In this document: positions 19,305-29,496 of the stretch, piece by piece | Layout: every line of letters starts with the position of its first letter | How positions within the stretch are numbered: position 1 is the first letter of the stretch | NCBI RefSeq assembly: GCF_005887095.1 | Contig: NZ_PNCI01000015.1 | Location: 1 to 64,000, forward strand | DNA: 64,000 bases | Direction of reading: 5' to 3' | From: Pseudoalteromonas rubra | GTDB taxonomy: Bacteria > Pseudomonadota > Gammaproteobacteria > Enterobacterales > Alteromonadaceae | Notes under the pieces: generated by a model | Database searches by the model: none | What the model was told of the DNA's origin: nothing | Seen by the model: the letters and a program-made list of their open reading frames with translations, nothing else | Program-made: the position numbers and the translations under genes

Positions 19305-22300
19305 ATGATGCAATTAAAGACGGTTTGCTTTTTTTGTGTGCGAAAAATGTGGCAGGTGTTTGCTGTCACATTGGTACTGCTTGCCGTCTTGGTATCGGTG
19401 GTCAAATATAGTCTGCCTTATGCCAATGAGTACAAAAATGACATTGAGTCGCTACTCTACCAGCAACTCGGGGTCGAATTAAATATTGGAAGTATCAGTG
19501 CCAGCTGGCAGGGTAACGGGCCAGCGTTGGTATTGCGTGATGTCAGTTTTGAAGACAATCTACGCTCCCCTATTTCTTTACATATTGCACAAACCAGCCT
19601 GCAGCTCAATTTGGTTGAGTCTGTTCGACAATGGCGACTGGTGTCTAGCTATTTCGTGCTGGATGGGTTTGATGCCACACTAGATATCGATGCGATGACT
19701 ACCGGCATGGAAGGGAACAGCGGGGAATTCGAGCAACAGGCGCTGATTGAAGAGCTGTTTCTGGGTGATACAGGACACTTTGCTGTGCAGAATAGCCAGG
19801 TGACCTTATTGCTTGCTGACGACACTTCGCACACTTTATTGGTACCGGATCTGATCTGGCAAAATAGTGCGGACATGCATCATGGAGAGGGGCAAATCTC
19901 GGTGCCCGGACTTTCTAAGGGTCAACTCAATGCGCGCTTTCGCTTTCATGGTCAGCAGCTGAATGCCATGGCGGGCGATATTTTTATCGACGCACAGCAG
20001 GTTGAGATAATAAGTTGGCTGCAGGCCTACCTTGATCCTCAGTATAGTGACGTCAACTCCAGTGTTAATTTGCAGCTTTGGGCACAACTCGAGCATGGTC
20101 AACTCAAAGATGTGTTGGTGGATTGGTTACCCAGTCATATTAGCTGGCAACAGGAGCAGGTCGACAAGCAGCTGGCAGTGCAGGGAGGGTCCCTCTACTT
20201 GCAACCAGCGCAAAGTGGTTGGACACTGCATAGCTCTGAGTTACAGTTGTCACGGGATAAGCAAAACCTTACACCGATGAGCATTCAGGGGCAATTTAGC
20301 GAGCATGCGCATACCCTTTGGATGCAGCAACTGGACCTTGCTTATGTCGCTCAGCTGGTGTCTCTGACGCATTTTGACTGGGCAAAGCAAGTAAAAACAC
20401 TCTCTCCTGTTGGTCAGGTCGCGGCGGCCAGACTGTCATTTGAAGACGATAAACCTATGTCTATGTGGTTGGCCTTGCAGGATATCGGCTGGCTGCAAAA
20501 TGGCGGGATCCCAGGCTTTTCCGGATTAAATGCTGAGCTGACATTGATGCCCGATCGTGGCGTGGTCACTGTGAGTGCTCAGAATCAAAAAATGCAGGTG
20601 GAAGAGCAGTTTATCGCTCCATTGGCAGTCAATGAACTCAATGGCGATATTCACTTTTACCTTGACGAGGCGCAGCAATGGCATGTTTTATCGGATAACT
20701 TGTGGCTCAGTAATGACGATTTGAGTGTGGCCCTGGAAATGCACTTGCGTTTGCTTGATGAGCCAGAGCTTGATCTCTATGCCGATGTGTTTGGTGGTGA
20801 CGCCAGCGTCGCGGGACGATATTTTCCGCTACAACTGATGAATGAAAACCTTGTTGAGTATTTGAATACCGGTATCCAGGGAGGGCGACTGAAACATACT
20901 CAGGTGTTGTTGTCGGGGCCGTTAAATCAATTTCCCTATCGTGGTCATCAGGGCCGTTTTGAAGTGTTAGCACATATTGGTCAGGCTCAATTTGCTTTTG
21001 CACCAGAGTGGGCTGCTTTGCAGGATGGCGATGTGACCTTGCATTTTGCAGATGAACGGATGGATATCACTGTCAATCGAGGCGTATTATTAAACCAGGA
21101 ATTGGACACTGGGGTGGTCGTCAGCCTGGCTGATCTGGAACAGACAGATCTGCTGACGGTGAATATTGCCCATATCACAGAGGCCAGCACATTAGCCGCA
21201 TTTTTTAGCGCAACACCCATAGCTGATCCTCTCACTGATATTCTTCAGGTTGCTCAAGTCCAGGGGGAGGTAACGGGCAATGTTGACCTGTTAATCGATT
21301 TAGCCTCGCTTGATGTCAATGTCTTGGGGTCCGTCGAATTTAATGATAATACGCTCTATCTGCAGCAGCCGGGTATGGTGCTCGACAAGCTCAGTGGTAC
21401 GCTTAATTTCATTGATGACAACATTGAGCTGGAGAATACGCGTGCATTGTGGCGCGGTATGCCTTTGCTATTTAGTTTATCCGGACAGGGCGATAGTAAT
21501 CGTTACCGTTTGGGAATAGAGACCAGGCTGAATGCGGACAGTGACAAGCTGATGCCGCTGACACAAGGTCTGATGGACGGCTTTGTTGATGGACAGGCGT
21601 TGCTGGCTGGGCGTGTGATGCTTGATTTCACAGAACAAGGGTTCAGTTACGATGCAAACTTCACATCGGACTTGCAGGGCGTGGCGGTGGATTTACCCAT
21701 GCCGGTTGGCAAGCAGCTCAATGAGCGCATGCGATTCCATGCACAGGTACGTGGCGATGATATTTCGAACTTAATCAGCGTGGCGTTAGGGGAGCAACTC
21801 TACTTTGACGGCATTCTGGACAACCACAGTGGTCTGATTGAACGTGCACAGCTGGTTTTAGCTAACGATAACAGTGCGTTGAGTAAACCCGGCTTTAACA
21901 TCGCGATTACTCAGCCTCAGCTGTCTCTGGCACCCTGGCTGCCATTTATTGAACGCATTATTACCCAGGTTGAGCAACCGTCAACTGAAGCGGGGATCTT
22001 ACCCGCCTTTGGTGAGTTACGTGCCCAGATTGCGCAGCTGAATGCACTTGAACTCGCAGTCAGTGACTTCGAGCTAAGTTTAACTCCCGATGCCCAGGGA
22101 TTACAGGCCAGATTGAATGGCAAGGAATTGCGAGCGCAAGTACAGATCCCAGACAGTTATCCAGCACAGCCAATTCAGATCCAGGCGGATTACTTACGAT
22201 TGAACCCCATTGCTATTGAAGAAAGCACCGCCACAGCAGAAGAAGCGCTGCTGGAGGAGGATACTAAAGAGTCACATCAGTGGTTAGCAAGTATTCCCGC

Positions 22301-23264
22301 CATTGAATTTAACTGTGATGATTGCAGAATTACTCAGTATCAGCTCGATAAGGTCAACCTGGTACTCGCTGGCAATGGGGAAGAATTGCTGATAGAGCAG
22401 CTGAGTGTCGACAAGGGTGACCACCTGCTAACGGGCAGGGGTGGTTGGCGCGATGGCAAAACCTACTTTAACGGCACGCTGGCCAGTGACGATTTTGGTC
22501 AGCTTATGGAAGAGTTTGATATCACCTCTAGCGTTCAGGATTCCAGTGCGGATATTGAGTTTGCATTGAGCTGGGCTGACCCTCCCTATGAATTTGATGT
22601 TGCTAGTTTGGATGGAGAAGTTAAATGGCAACTGGGTGAGGGGCATCTGACGGAGATAAGTGACCAGGGGACAAGAGTTTTTTCTTTACTCAGTTTGGAT
22701 TCATTGGTGCGTAAGCTGAAACTGGACTTTCGTGACGTGTTTGCAAAAGGGTTTTTCTACAACCGAATTAGTGGCACTTTTCAGCTTAACAAAGGGGTCG
22801 TCTACACTGAAGATACCCAGTTGGACGGAGTACCTGCTGATCTGTCTGCGAAAGGCTATGCCGATCTAAATAGCCAGGCCATTGATTATGAGCTGTCTGT
22901 GGCACCTCAGGTCACGTCGAGCTTACCTGTTATTGTTGGCTGGATGGTTAACCCTGTGACTGGCCTTGCCGCATTAGCGATAGACAAGGTGATCCACTCT
23001 GCGCGAGTGATCTCGGAGATCAAGTTCAAAGTGACCGGCACTATGAGCGAACCTGTGGTCACGGAGCTGGACCGTAAGAGCCGGGAAGTTGAATTGCCTA
23101 AACCACCGAGTACTGAGCCTGATAACCCCGAGGTGCCAGTGCAGCCCCAACTGGAAGGGGAGCCAGCCGAGCAATCTGGCAAGCAGAGCATACCGCAAGC
23201 CAGTTCAGACGCGACAGATACCACGGCAGCTGAACCTGTCACGATTAAAGAGGAAAAGCCATGA
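19305..23264 (+). CDS. yhdP: AsmA-like phospholipid transport protein YhdP
   Basis: YhdP is a large inner-membrane-anchored AsmA-like protein thought to form a periplasmic bridge for phospholipids moving to the outer membrane. The 1319 residues have a single N-terminal transmembrane helix (about 14-32), then a very long repetitive beta-strand periplasmic part, and the conserved family end with the segment WMVNPVTGLAALAIDKVI near 1220. A Pro/Glu/Ser-rich tail of about 60 residues follows. Length is close to E. coli YhdP (1266). It starts four bases after rng and overlaps the nitrilase gene by four bases. Confidence 0.96.
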   Translation: MMQLKTVCFFCVRKMWQVFAVTLVLLAVLVSVVKYSLPYANEYKNDIESLLYQQLGVELNIGSISASWQGNGPALVLRDVSFEDNLRSPISLHIAQTSLQLNLVESVRQWRLVSSYFVLDGFDATLDIDAMTTGMEGNSGEFEQQALIEELFLGDTGHFAVQNSQVTLLLADDTSHTLLVPDLIWQNSADMHHGEGQISVPGLSKGQLNARFRFHGQQLNAMAGDIFIDAQQVEIISWLQAYLDPQYSDVNSSVNLQLWAQLEHGQLKDVLVDWLPSHISWQQEQVDKQLAVQGGSLYLQPAQSGWTLHSSELQLSRDKQNLTPMSIQGQFSEHAHTLWMQQLDLAYVAQLVSLTHFDWAKQVKTLSPVGQVAAARLSFEDDKPMSMWLALQDIGWLQNGGIPGFSGLNAELTLMPDRGVVTVSAQNQKMQVEEQFIAPLAVNELNGDIHFYLDEAQQWHVLSDNLWLSNDDLSVALEMHLRLLDEPELDLYADVFGGDASVAGRYFPLQLMNENLVEYLNTGIQGGRLKHTQVLLSGPLNQFPYRGHQGRFEVLAHIGQAQFAFAPEWAALQDGDVTLHFADERMDITVNRGVLLNQELDTGVVVSLADLEQTDLLTVNIAHITEASTLAAFFSATPIADPLTDILQVAQVQGEVTGNVDLLIDLASLDVNVLGSVEFNDNTLYLQQPGMVLDKLSGTLNFIDDNIELENTRALWRGMPLLFSLSGQGDSNRYRLGIETRLNADSDKLMPLTQGLMDGFVDGQALLAGRVMLDFTEQGFSYDANFTSDLQGVAVDLPMPVGKQLNERMRFHAQVRGDDISNLISVALGEQLYFDGILDNHSGLIERAQLVLANDNSALSKPGFNIAITQPQLSLAPWLPFIERIITQVEQPSTEAGILPAFGELRAQIAQLNALELAVSDFELSLTPDAQGLQARLNGKELRAQVQIPDSYPAQPIQIQADYLRLNPIAIEESTATAEEALLEEDTKESHQWLASIPAIEFNCDDCRITQYQLDKVNLVLAGNGEELLIEQLSVDKGDHLLTGRGGWRDGKTYFNGTLASDDFGQLMEEFDITSSVQDSSADIEFALSWADPPYEFDVASLDGEVKWQLGEGHLTEISDQGTRVFSLLSLDSLVRKLKLDFRDVFAKGFFYNRISGTFQLNKGVVYTEDTQLDGVPADLSAKGYADLNSQAIDYELSVAPQVTSSLPVIVGWMVNPVTGLAALAIDKVIHSARVISEIKFKVTGTMSEPVVTELDRKSREVELPKPPSTEPDNPEVPVQPQLEGEPAEQSGKQSIPQASSDATDTTAAEPVTIKEEKP

Positions 23265-24085
23265 GTATCAGTCATATCTATACAGTGCAGATGTGCTCAG
23301 GGACACACCCAGCACACAACTTGCAACAGCTGCGCAAGCTACTTGAGGCACAGACCTTTGAGCTGCCTGCTCTGGTATGCTTGCCTGAATCATGGCTGGC
23401 GTTTTGTGAAACGCCACAACAGACATTGGTACAAGCTGAGGAAAGTCACTACTGGATCGGACAAATTCAACAGCTCTGTCGGGACTTCGGTATTTGGTTA
23501 GCGGCGGGTACCATCGCCATTAAAGATGGTGCGGGTCGCTATTATGCGGCCAGCTTGTTGCTTAACAATGAAGGGACGGAAGTTGCACGCTATAATAAGA
23601 TCCATCTGTTTGATGCAGATGTTGCAGACAATGCGGGGCAGTATCGGGAATCAACTTTGACCCGTGCCGGCGAAGACGTGGTCACTGTGGCCAGTCCTTT
23701 TGGTCGCCTGGGATTGAGTGTCTGCTACGACGTGCGTTTTCCAGGCCTTTATCAAATGATGCGTGAACAAGGGGCTGAGATAATACTGGTACCCAGTGCA
23801 TTCACAACGGTAACCGGAGAGGCGCACTGGCAGACTTTGTTACGGGCGCGGGCAATAGAAACACAATGTTATGTAGTGGCTGCGGCTCAAGCCGGGAAGC
23901 ACGAGAATGGTCGGCAAACCTATGGCCATAGTCTGATTGTGTCTCCCTGGGGCACTTGTCTGGCAGAAGCGTCAACTCAAGTGGGCATTATTCACGCACA
24001 AGTTGACTTGGCAGCATTGCACGCCATTCGACAGAAAATGCCGGTAGCGGCACATAACCGATTTAAGAGCGATTTTTATGAGTAA
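23261..24085 (+). CDS. Nitrilase-superfamily amidohydrolase
   Basis: This 274-residue carbon-nitrogen hydrolase has the complete catalytic triad: Glu43 in CLPES, Lys113 in RYNKIHLFD and Cys155 in SVCYDVRFP. It resembles the Nit1/YafV-like group, some members of which deaminate dGSH (deaminated glutathione), but the substrate here is not provable from sequence. It is cytoplasmic with no signal peptide. Position between yhdP and tldD is usual in Vibrio, Shewanella and Pseudoalteromonas but not in E. coli. Overlaps of four bases with yhdP and eight with tldD imply one transcript. Confidence 0.92.
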   Translation: MSISHIYTVQMCSGTHPAHNLQQLRKLLEAQTFELPALVCLPESWLAFCETPQQTLVQAEESHYWIGQIQQLCRDFGIWLAAGTIAIKDGAGRYYAASLLLNNEGTEVARYNKIHLFDADVADNAGQYRESTLTRAGEDVVTVASPFGRLGLSVCYDVRFPGLYQMMREQGAEIILVPSAFTTVTGEAHWQTLLRARAIETQCYVVAAAQAGKHENGRQTYGHSLIVSPWGTCLAEASTQVGIIHAQVDLAALHAIRQKMPVAAHNRFKSDFYE

Positions 24086-25532
24086 TTTTGGTAGCGAGCA
24101 CGTTGAACAACATTTACTGACTGACAGTGACTTAACTCGGGAGCAGCTACAGCATACGCTGGCATATATTCATCAGCATAAGGTGGATTATGCCGACCTG
24201 TATTTTCAGTCCAGCTATCATGAAACCTGGGTACTGGAAGATGGTTCCGTCAAAGAGGGTAGCTACAATATAGAACGCGGTGTTGGGGTGCGTGCTGTTA
24301 GTGGTGAAAAAACCGGTTTTAGTTACTCAGATGCCATTAACATCGAAGCATTAAATCAGGCAGCAATGGCGGCCAGAAGCATTGCGCAACAGGGCGAAGA
24401 AAAGCAGGTGCAGGTGTTCAGTGATGTTAAAGCCGCGACCCAGTTTGCGGCAACTCAGCCGTTGCTGAGTATGAGTGATTCTGAAAAAGTTGCATTGTTA
24501 CGCGAAGTAGAAGCCGCCATCCGCGAATTGGCTCCGGAGGCAGAGCAGGTGGTTAGTTCAATGTCTGCTGTATACGAGGAAGTGTTGGTTGCCGCCAGTG
24601 ATGGCACTTTTGCAACCGATATACGCCCTTTGGTTCGTTTAAATTGCTCTGTATTGCTGGCTAAAAATGGTCGCCGAGAACGGGGCAGTGCGGGGGGCGG
24701 TGCGCGTCTGGACTATAACTATTTCCGCGAGCTGGTTGATGGTAAACCTCGTTGGCAACAGTATGTCACTAAGGCCGTTCACCAGGCTCGGGTTAATCTG
24801 GAGGCGATTGACGCACCAGCGGGCACTATGCCTGTGATACTGGGGGCTGGTTGGCCTGGTGTGTTACTGCATGAAGCCGTTGGTCATGGCCTTGAAGGCG
24901 ACTTTAACCGCAAAGGAGCTTCCGCATTTAGCGGCCGTGTCGGCGAGCAAGTCGCATCCAGCCTTTGTACTGTGGTAGACGATGGTACGATGAATGACCG
25001 TCGAGGCTCATTGAACATTGATGATGAAGGGACGCCAGCAGGCTATAACGTCCTGATCGAAAAGGGCGTATTGAAAGGCTATATGCAGGATAAGCTCAAT
25101 GCCAGATTGATGGGAGTGACGCCGACAGGCAATGCCAGACGGGAGTCTTACGCGCACTTGCCAATGCCAAGAATGACCAATACCTATATGCTGCCTGGTG
25201 AACATAGCCAGAGTGAGATTATTGCGTCGGTCAAGAAGGGGATCTTCGCCCCTAATTTTGGTGGTGGTCAGGTGGACATTACGTCCGGCAAGTTTGTATT
25301 CTCTGCGTCTGAGGCGTATCTAATCGAAGATGGTAAAGTGACACAGCCCATTAAAGGAGCAACGCTGATCGGCAATGGTCCGGACGTCATGCAAAAAATT
25401 TCTATGCTAGGTAATGATCTGGCGTTAGATACGGGTGTCGGTGTTTGTGGTAAAAGTGGCCAGAGTGTGCCTGTTGGAGTGGGTCAGCCCAGTCTGAAAA
25501 TTGACGAACTCACCGTCGGTGGTACCGCCTAA
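24078..25532 (+). CDS. tldD: Metalloprotease TldD
   Basis: TldD and PmbA (TldE) form a heterodimeric zinc peptidase that degrades unfolded peptides and matures microcin B17-type products. The 484 residues carry the zinc motif HEAVGH (His265, Glu266, His270), which belongs to the TldD subunit, and the glycine-rich [14 protein letters not shown] segment near 390. It is the last gene of the mreB-tldD run. Its partner pmbA lies 0.8 kb downstream on the same strand, with yjgA between them on the other strand, an unusually close arrangement compared with E. coli, where tldD and pmbA are far apart. Confidence 0.98.
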   Translation: MSNFGSEHVEQHLLTDSDLTREQLQHTLAYIHQHKVDYADLYFQSSYHETWVLEDGSVKEGSYNIERGVGVRAVSGEKTGFSYSDAINIEALNQAAMAARSIAQQGEEKQVQVFSDVKAATQFAATQPLLSMSDSEKVALLREVEAAIRELAPEAEQVVSSMSAVYEEVLVAASDGTFATDIRPLVRLNCSVLLAKNGRRERGSAGGGARLDYNYFRELVDGKPRWQQYVTKAVHQARVNLEAIDAPAGTMPVILGAGWPGVLLHEAVGHGLEGDFNRKGASAFSGRVGEQVASSLCTVVDDGTMNDRRGSLNIDDEGTPAGYNVLIEKGVLKGYMQDKLNARLMGVTPTGNARRESYAHLPMPRMTNTYMLPGEHSQSEIIASVKKGIFAPNFGGGQVDITSGKFVFSASEAYLIEDGKVTQPIKGATLIGNGPDVMQKISMLGNDLALDTGVGVCGKSGQSVPVGVGQPSLKIDELTVGGTA

Positions 25533-25540
25533 GAAAATAA

Positions 25541-25573
25541 CCCGCAGTAGAACAATTTGTGTGACACTGCGGG
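25541..25573. terminator. Inverted repeat between tldD and yjgA
   Basis: CCCGCAGT and ACTGCGGG pair perfectly across a 17-base loop in the convergent interval after tldD. There is no T run on either side, so it is at best a weak or rho-assisted terminator. Confidence 0.35.
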
Positions 25574-25591
25574 AACCTGCAGCCATTATAG

Positions 25592-26113
25592 TTATGGCAA
25601 TATCAACTCTTTAAGCAACTGAAACAGCTCTTTATAGCCTTTCCCCGGTTTTTCGGCCTGTTGCTCTTTCTTTGCCTGACGTACCAACTGTCTCAGCTTC
25701 TGACGTTCCAGTGTTGGGTGTTCATCAAGCAGAGCGTTGATCTTGTCGTCACCTTTGGCGATCAGCTCATCTCTGAGTTTTTCGACCTGATTGAGTAATA
25801 CATCGGCCTGGTTGTTTCTGTTCAATATCAGATCCAGACTTTGTTGTAATTCATCTACATTGCTGGTGGTACGCAATTGTTTGGCGATGAAGTTCAAGTG
25901 ACGGCGGTAAGCGTCATGCTTACCACGCAGCTTATCGGCCAGATCCATGGCAGCAACCAGCTCTGGGTTGAGCGGGATCTTTTCTCTTTGTTTCTTACCT
26001 AACTGCGCGATATCAACACCTAGCTGGTGGTACTGCTGTGCATCGCGCTTTAGTTCGCTTTTCGAGACATAAATGATCTCTTCTTCTGGCTCTGGAGTCG
26101 GGTTTTTGGCCAT
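25592..26113 (-). CDS. yjgA: Ribosome-associated assembly factor DarP (YjgA)
   Basis: This 173-residue helical protein belongs to the DUF615 family. E. coli YjgA (DarP) binds late 50S precursors and helps peptidyl-transferase-centre maturation. Visible features are the acidic N-terminus (EPEEEIIYVSKSELKRD), the LGKKQREKIPL segment, and a basic LERQKLRQLVRQAKKE helix followed by the GKGYKELFQLLKEL end. It is divergent from pmbA, as in E. coli. Confidence 0.95.
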   Translation of the reverse strand: MAKNPTPEPEEEIIYVSKSELKRDAQQYHQLGVDIAQLGKKQREKIPLNPELVAAMDLADKLRGKHDAYRRHLNFIAKQLRTTSNVDELQQSLDLILNRNNQADVLLNQVEKLRDELIAKGDDKINALLDEHPTLERQKLRQLVRQAKKEQQAEKPGKGYKELFQLLKELILP

Positions 26114-26306
26114 GGTGTTGCACTTACTTAAGTTATCAATGAACAGATTATACCAGAAGTAAGAAAAGCAGTAACGTTTGCAATAGCACCTGTATATGGT
26201 GCGTGCATAATGAACGCAGGGTAACCAGAATCTTTGCGCGAGTCACAGCGTAATGGCGCGGGCTGTGTTAGGATTAAGGAAGAACTATGATTTGTGGAAG
26301 AAAAAC

Positions 26307-27653
26307 ATGAGCCAGCAGCAAGATCCCATTTGGACGCAGATTGATGAAGTGAAACAGGCAGTGTCCGATGTCCTTGACTACGCAAAGCAACTGGGCGCGA
26401 CGTCCGCTGAGGCGTCAATGAGTCGGACGTCGGGTTTATCCGTCAGCACCCGTATGGGTGAAGTTGAAACGATTGAATTTAATCAAGATGGCGGACTGGG
26501 GCTGAGTGTGTATGTGGGTCAGCACAAAGGCTCGGCATCGACTGCCGATCTGGGTCCCAACGCTTTGCGTTCCGTGGTGGAAAAAGCAGTCGAAATTGCT
26601 AAGTTTACCTCTGACGATCCTTGCAATGGTGTGGCTGAAGCGGATCTCATGCCAACACAAGTGCCTGATTTGGATCTGTTTCACCCCTGGGATCTGACTC
26701 CTGAAGAAGGTATAAAGCGATGTCTGGAAGCCGAGCAGGCCGCATTAAATTTTGACCCACGTATTGTTAATTCAGATGGTGCCAGTGTGGCCAGCCATCA
26801 GGGGTTGCGTGTCTATGGCAATAGCCATGGGTTTTTGGCTGGTTTTCCGCGTACCCGGCATACTCTAAGTACCATGGTGATTGGTGAAGAAAATGGCGTT
26901 ATGCAACGCGACAACGCCTACTCTATTTCGCGTTTGCATACACAACTGCGTGATGCCACTGCCGTGGGGGTGGAAGCGGCGGAGTCTACACTGGCCAAGT
27001 TAAATAGCCGTAAGCTGGATACCATGCGGGTGCCTGTGGTATTTCGTGCGGACATTGCAAATAGCCTGTTTGGCCATTTGGTATCGGCAATTGGCGGTGG
27101 TGCCTTGTATCGCAAGTCGAGCTTTTTGCTGGATAGCCTGGGGACTGAAGTCTTTGATCCCTGTGTGTCTATCAAGGAGCAGCCGCACATGTTACAAGCT
27201 TTAGCGTCTAGTCCGTTTGATGCCGAAGGTGTCAGAACAACAACGCGTGATATCATCAGTGATGGGGTGCTGGAAACGTACCTGTTGCCCAGCTATGCCG
27301 CCAGACGTTTAGGTATGCGCAGCACCGGTCATGCCGGGGGGATCCACAACTGGCTGGTACAAGCAACGGAGCCGGATCTGGCTGCTTTACTACGCACCAT
27401 GGGACGCGGCTTGTTAGTGACAGAACTGATGGGGCAAGGGGTGAACACAGTCACAGGCGACTACTCGCGCGGTGCTGCTGGTTTTTGGGTAGAAAATGGT
27501 GAGATCCAATATCCGGTCAGTGAGATCACCATTGCCGGTAACCTTAAAGAGATGTTTAAGTCTGTCAAAGCCATTGGCGGAGACATTGAGACTCGAGGTG
27601 CAGTTCAAACTGGCTCAGTGCTTATTGAAAGCATGCAAATTGCAGGTCAGTAA
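26307..27653 (+). CDS. pmbA: Metalloprotease subunit PmbA (TldE)
   Basis: PmbA is the TldD partner lacking the zinc-binding HExxxH motif. The 448-residue protein shows TSAEASMSRTSGLSVSTRMGEVE near the N-terminus, a GAGFWVENGEI-type segment (here GAAGFWVENGEI), and the family end NLKEMFKSVKAIGGDIETRG. I use the ATG at 26307: it has GGAAG six bases upstream and matches the start of the family, whereas the longer frame from 26253 adds 18 unrelated residues. Confidence 0.97.
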   Translation: MSQQQDPIWTQIDEVKQAVSDVLDYAKQLGATSAEASMSRTSGLSVSTRMGEVETIEFNQDGGLGLSVYVGQHKGSASTADLGPNALRSVVEKAVEIAKFTSDDPCNGVAEADLMPTQVPDLDLFHPWDLTPEEGIKRCLEAEQAALNFDPRIVNSDGASVASHQGLRVYGNSHGFLAGFPRTRHTLSTMVIGEENGVMQRDNAYSISRLHTQLRDATAVGVEAAESTLAKLNSRKLDTMRVPVVFRADIANSLFGHLVSAIGGGALYRKSSFLLDSLGTEVFDPCVSIKEQPHMLQALASSPFDAEGVRTTTRDIISDGVLETYLLPSYAARRLGMRSTGHAGGIHNWLVQATEPDLAALLRTMGRGLLVTELMGQGVNTVTGDYSRGAAGFWVENGEIQYPVSEITIAGNLKEMFKSVKAIGGDIETRGAVQTGSVLIESMQIAGQ

Positions 27654-27677
27654 CATTGATACCTGAGATCTGGCTGC

Positions 27678-29036
27678 TTACACCAGCAGCCAGGTTGCGG
27701 TGCCCAGGAAGGCGAAAATGCCTACAATGTCGGTCACCGTCGTTAATACCACACTACCTGCTAAAGCTGGATCTATGTTCATCCTTTTCAGGATCAAAGG
27801 GATGCTGGCACCGGCAATACCTGCGGCGACCAGGTTCATAAACATTGCAAAAGCGATCACACCACCTAGTACAAAATCCCATTGCCACAGTGCAATCACA
27901 CCTGCAATGAGCAGTGACCAGAGCAATCCATTCAAGGCGCCAATGGCAAGCTCTTTTCCAAGTAGAAAGCGTTGGTTAGTCGCATTCACATGGCCAAGTG
28001 CAATACCCCGAATAACCAGAGTCAGTGTCTGACTACCTGCAACCCCACCCATACTTGGCACTATGCCATTTAAGACAGCCAGGATCGGTAAAATATCTAA
28101 GGTGCCTTCAAAAAAGCTGGCAACAAAAGCGGCCATCAGTGCTGTAAGCAGGTTAATCCCTAACCAGATGGAGCGGCGCCGGCTACTTTTCCACACTGGT
28201 GCAAAGGTATCTTCCTCGTCATCAAGACCAGCCATACTCATCAGGCTGTGCTCTGCATCTTCACGAATGACATCAACGATGTCATCGATGGTGATACGGC
28301 CCAGTAGATGTGCGTTATCGTCGACTACCGGGGCTGAGATCCAGTTGTGACGCTCAAACAACTGAGCGACATCGCTTTCATCCATGGAAATGGGAATGGT
28401 CTCTCGCTCATCATTCATAAGCTCCTTGACGAGCTTATCAGGCTGGCTGGTGAGTAACATGCTGATAGAAAGAGAACCCAAAAAGCAATTGTCTTTGTCA
28501 ACGACGTACAGATCATCCGTACCAGCAGGCAGGTCACCTTTAAGACGCAAGTAACGCAATACAACGTCCAAAGACACATCCGGGCGAATGGTCACCGTAT
28601 CTGTGTTCATCAGGGCGCCGGCGGAGTGCTCTACATAAGACAGCGCCTGCGTCGCGCGGGCTCTGTCTTGTGAGTCCATAGCACCGATAACATCCTGATA
28701 AACAGGGTCTGGCAGGCTTCTCAGAACCTCACCGAGATCGTCATCGTCCATGTCCTCGGTTGCCGCAGCGATGAGCTCAGGTTCCATCTTGGCGATGATG
28801 CTGAGTCGTACGTCTTCTGACAGCTCTTCTAATACGTCACCCTGAATATCCGGGTCAACCAATTGCCAAAGCAGGGTTCTGACTTTATGCGGAGAAGACT
28901 CAAGGAGTAATGCGGTATCGCAGGGCGGAATTTCTGCTAATGTGCGCCTGACTTGAACAAACTGACCACTGTTGAGGGCATTGGTAACTTGCTGTAATAG
29001 CTCCAGTGTGTAGTCTTGTTCAAAAACTTCAGGCAT
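27678..29036 (-). CDS. mgtE: Magnesium transporter MgtE
   Basis: MgtE is a homodimeric Mg2+ channel gated by cytoplasmic magnesium. The 452 residues follow the family order: an N-terminal helical superhelix domain (about 1-125), a pair of CBS domains (about 130-255), a connecting helix, and five transmembrane helices (about 280-450) with the pore motif NGIVPSMGGVAGSQ and conserved AAGIAGASIPL. I chose the ATG at 29036 with GGGA five bases upstream, rather than a TTG nine codons earlier. It follows ptsO on the same strand with a gap of about 180 bases. Confidence 0.96.
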   Translation of the reverse strand: MPEVFEQDYTLELLQQVTNALNSGQFVQVRRTLAEIPPCDTALLLESSPHKVRTLLWQLVDPDIQGDVLEELSEDVRLSIIAKMEPELIAAATEDMDDDDLGEVLRSLPDPVYQDVIGAMDSQDRARATQALSYVEHSAGALMNTDTVTIRPDVSLDVVLRYLRLKGDLPAGTDDLYVVDKDNCFLGSLSISMLLTSQPDKLVKELMNDERETIPISMDESDVAQLFERHNWISAPVVDDNAHLLGRITIDDIVDVIREDAEHSLMSMAGLDDEEDTFAPVWKSSRRRSIWLGINLLTALMAAFVASFFEGTLDILPILAVLNGIVPSMGGVAGSQTLTLVIRGIALGHVNATNQRFLLGKELAIGALNGLLWSLLIAGVIALWQWDFVLGGVIAFAMFMNLVAAGIAGASIPLILKRMNIDPALAGSVVLTTVTDIVGIFAFLGTATWLLV

Positions 29037-29217
29037 AGGCGTCCCAGATCGGATAGTCGACAATTAAGCTTGTCATGAGTGTATTGCGCACAGATTATAG
29101 GCGTATGATAATTATAGCTGTTTTAATATCAATTAGTATAACTAAAAAAGCAGTATAAAGTGATGCAAATAGTCTTGCTCAGGCACAAGTGGTGTCTGCA
29201 TGAGGCGGGGGAGTGAG

Positions 29218-29496
29218 CTACTCGGATTCGTTAAATTTATCGTCTATCAGATTGCCTATTGCACTTAGAGCTTGTTCCGCATCAGGCCCTTCACATACGA
29301 CTTTGACTTCCTTGCCCTGGCTGCTTTCCAGCAACAGCAGTGCCAATACGCTGTCTCCTTCTGCCTCTTTGTCCCCCTGAAAGAGCATGATGTTGGCATC
29401 GAATTGAGCAGAAAGTTCAGCTAAAACACTGGCTGCACGGGCGTGCAGGCCCAATTTATTTTGGATTAAAAAGGTGTCTTCAAAGCGTTGTGTCAT
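29218..29496 (-). CDS. ptsO: Nitrogen-PTS phosphocarrier protein NPr
   Basis: NPr is the HPr-like carrier of the nitrogen phosphotransferase system, passing phosphate from EI-Ntr to EIIA-Ntr. The 92-residue protein has the active-site histidine in NKLGLHARAAS (His18) and the second conserved region GDSVLALLLL, where carbohydrate HPr has a regulatory serine; a serine is present here too. It overlaps rapZ by four bases (ATGA), so the two are translationally coupled. Confidence 0.96.
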   Translation of the reverse strand: MTQRFEDTFLIQNKLGLHARAASVLAELSAQFDANIMLFQGDKEAEGDSVLALLLLESSQGKEVKVVCEGPDAEQALSAIGNLIDDKFNESE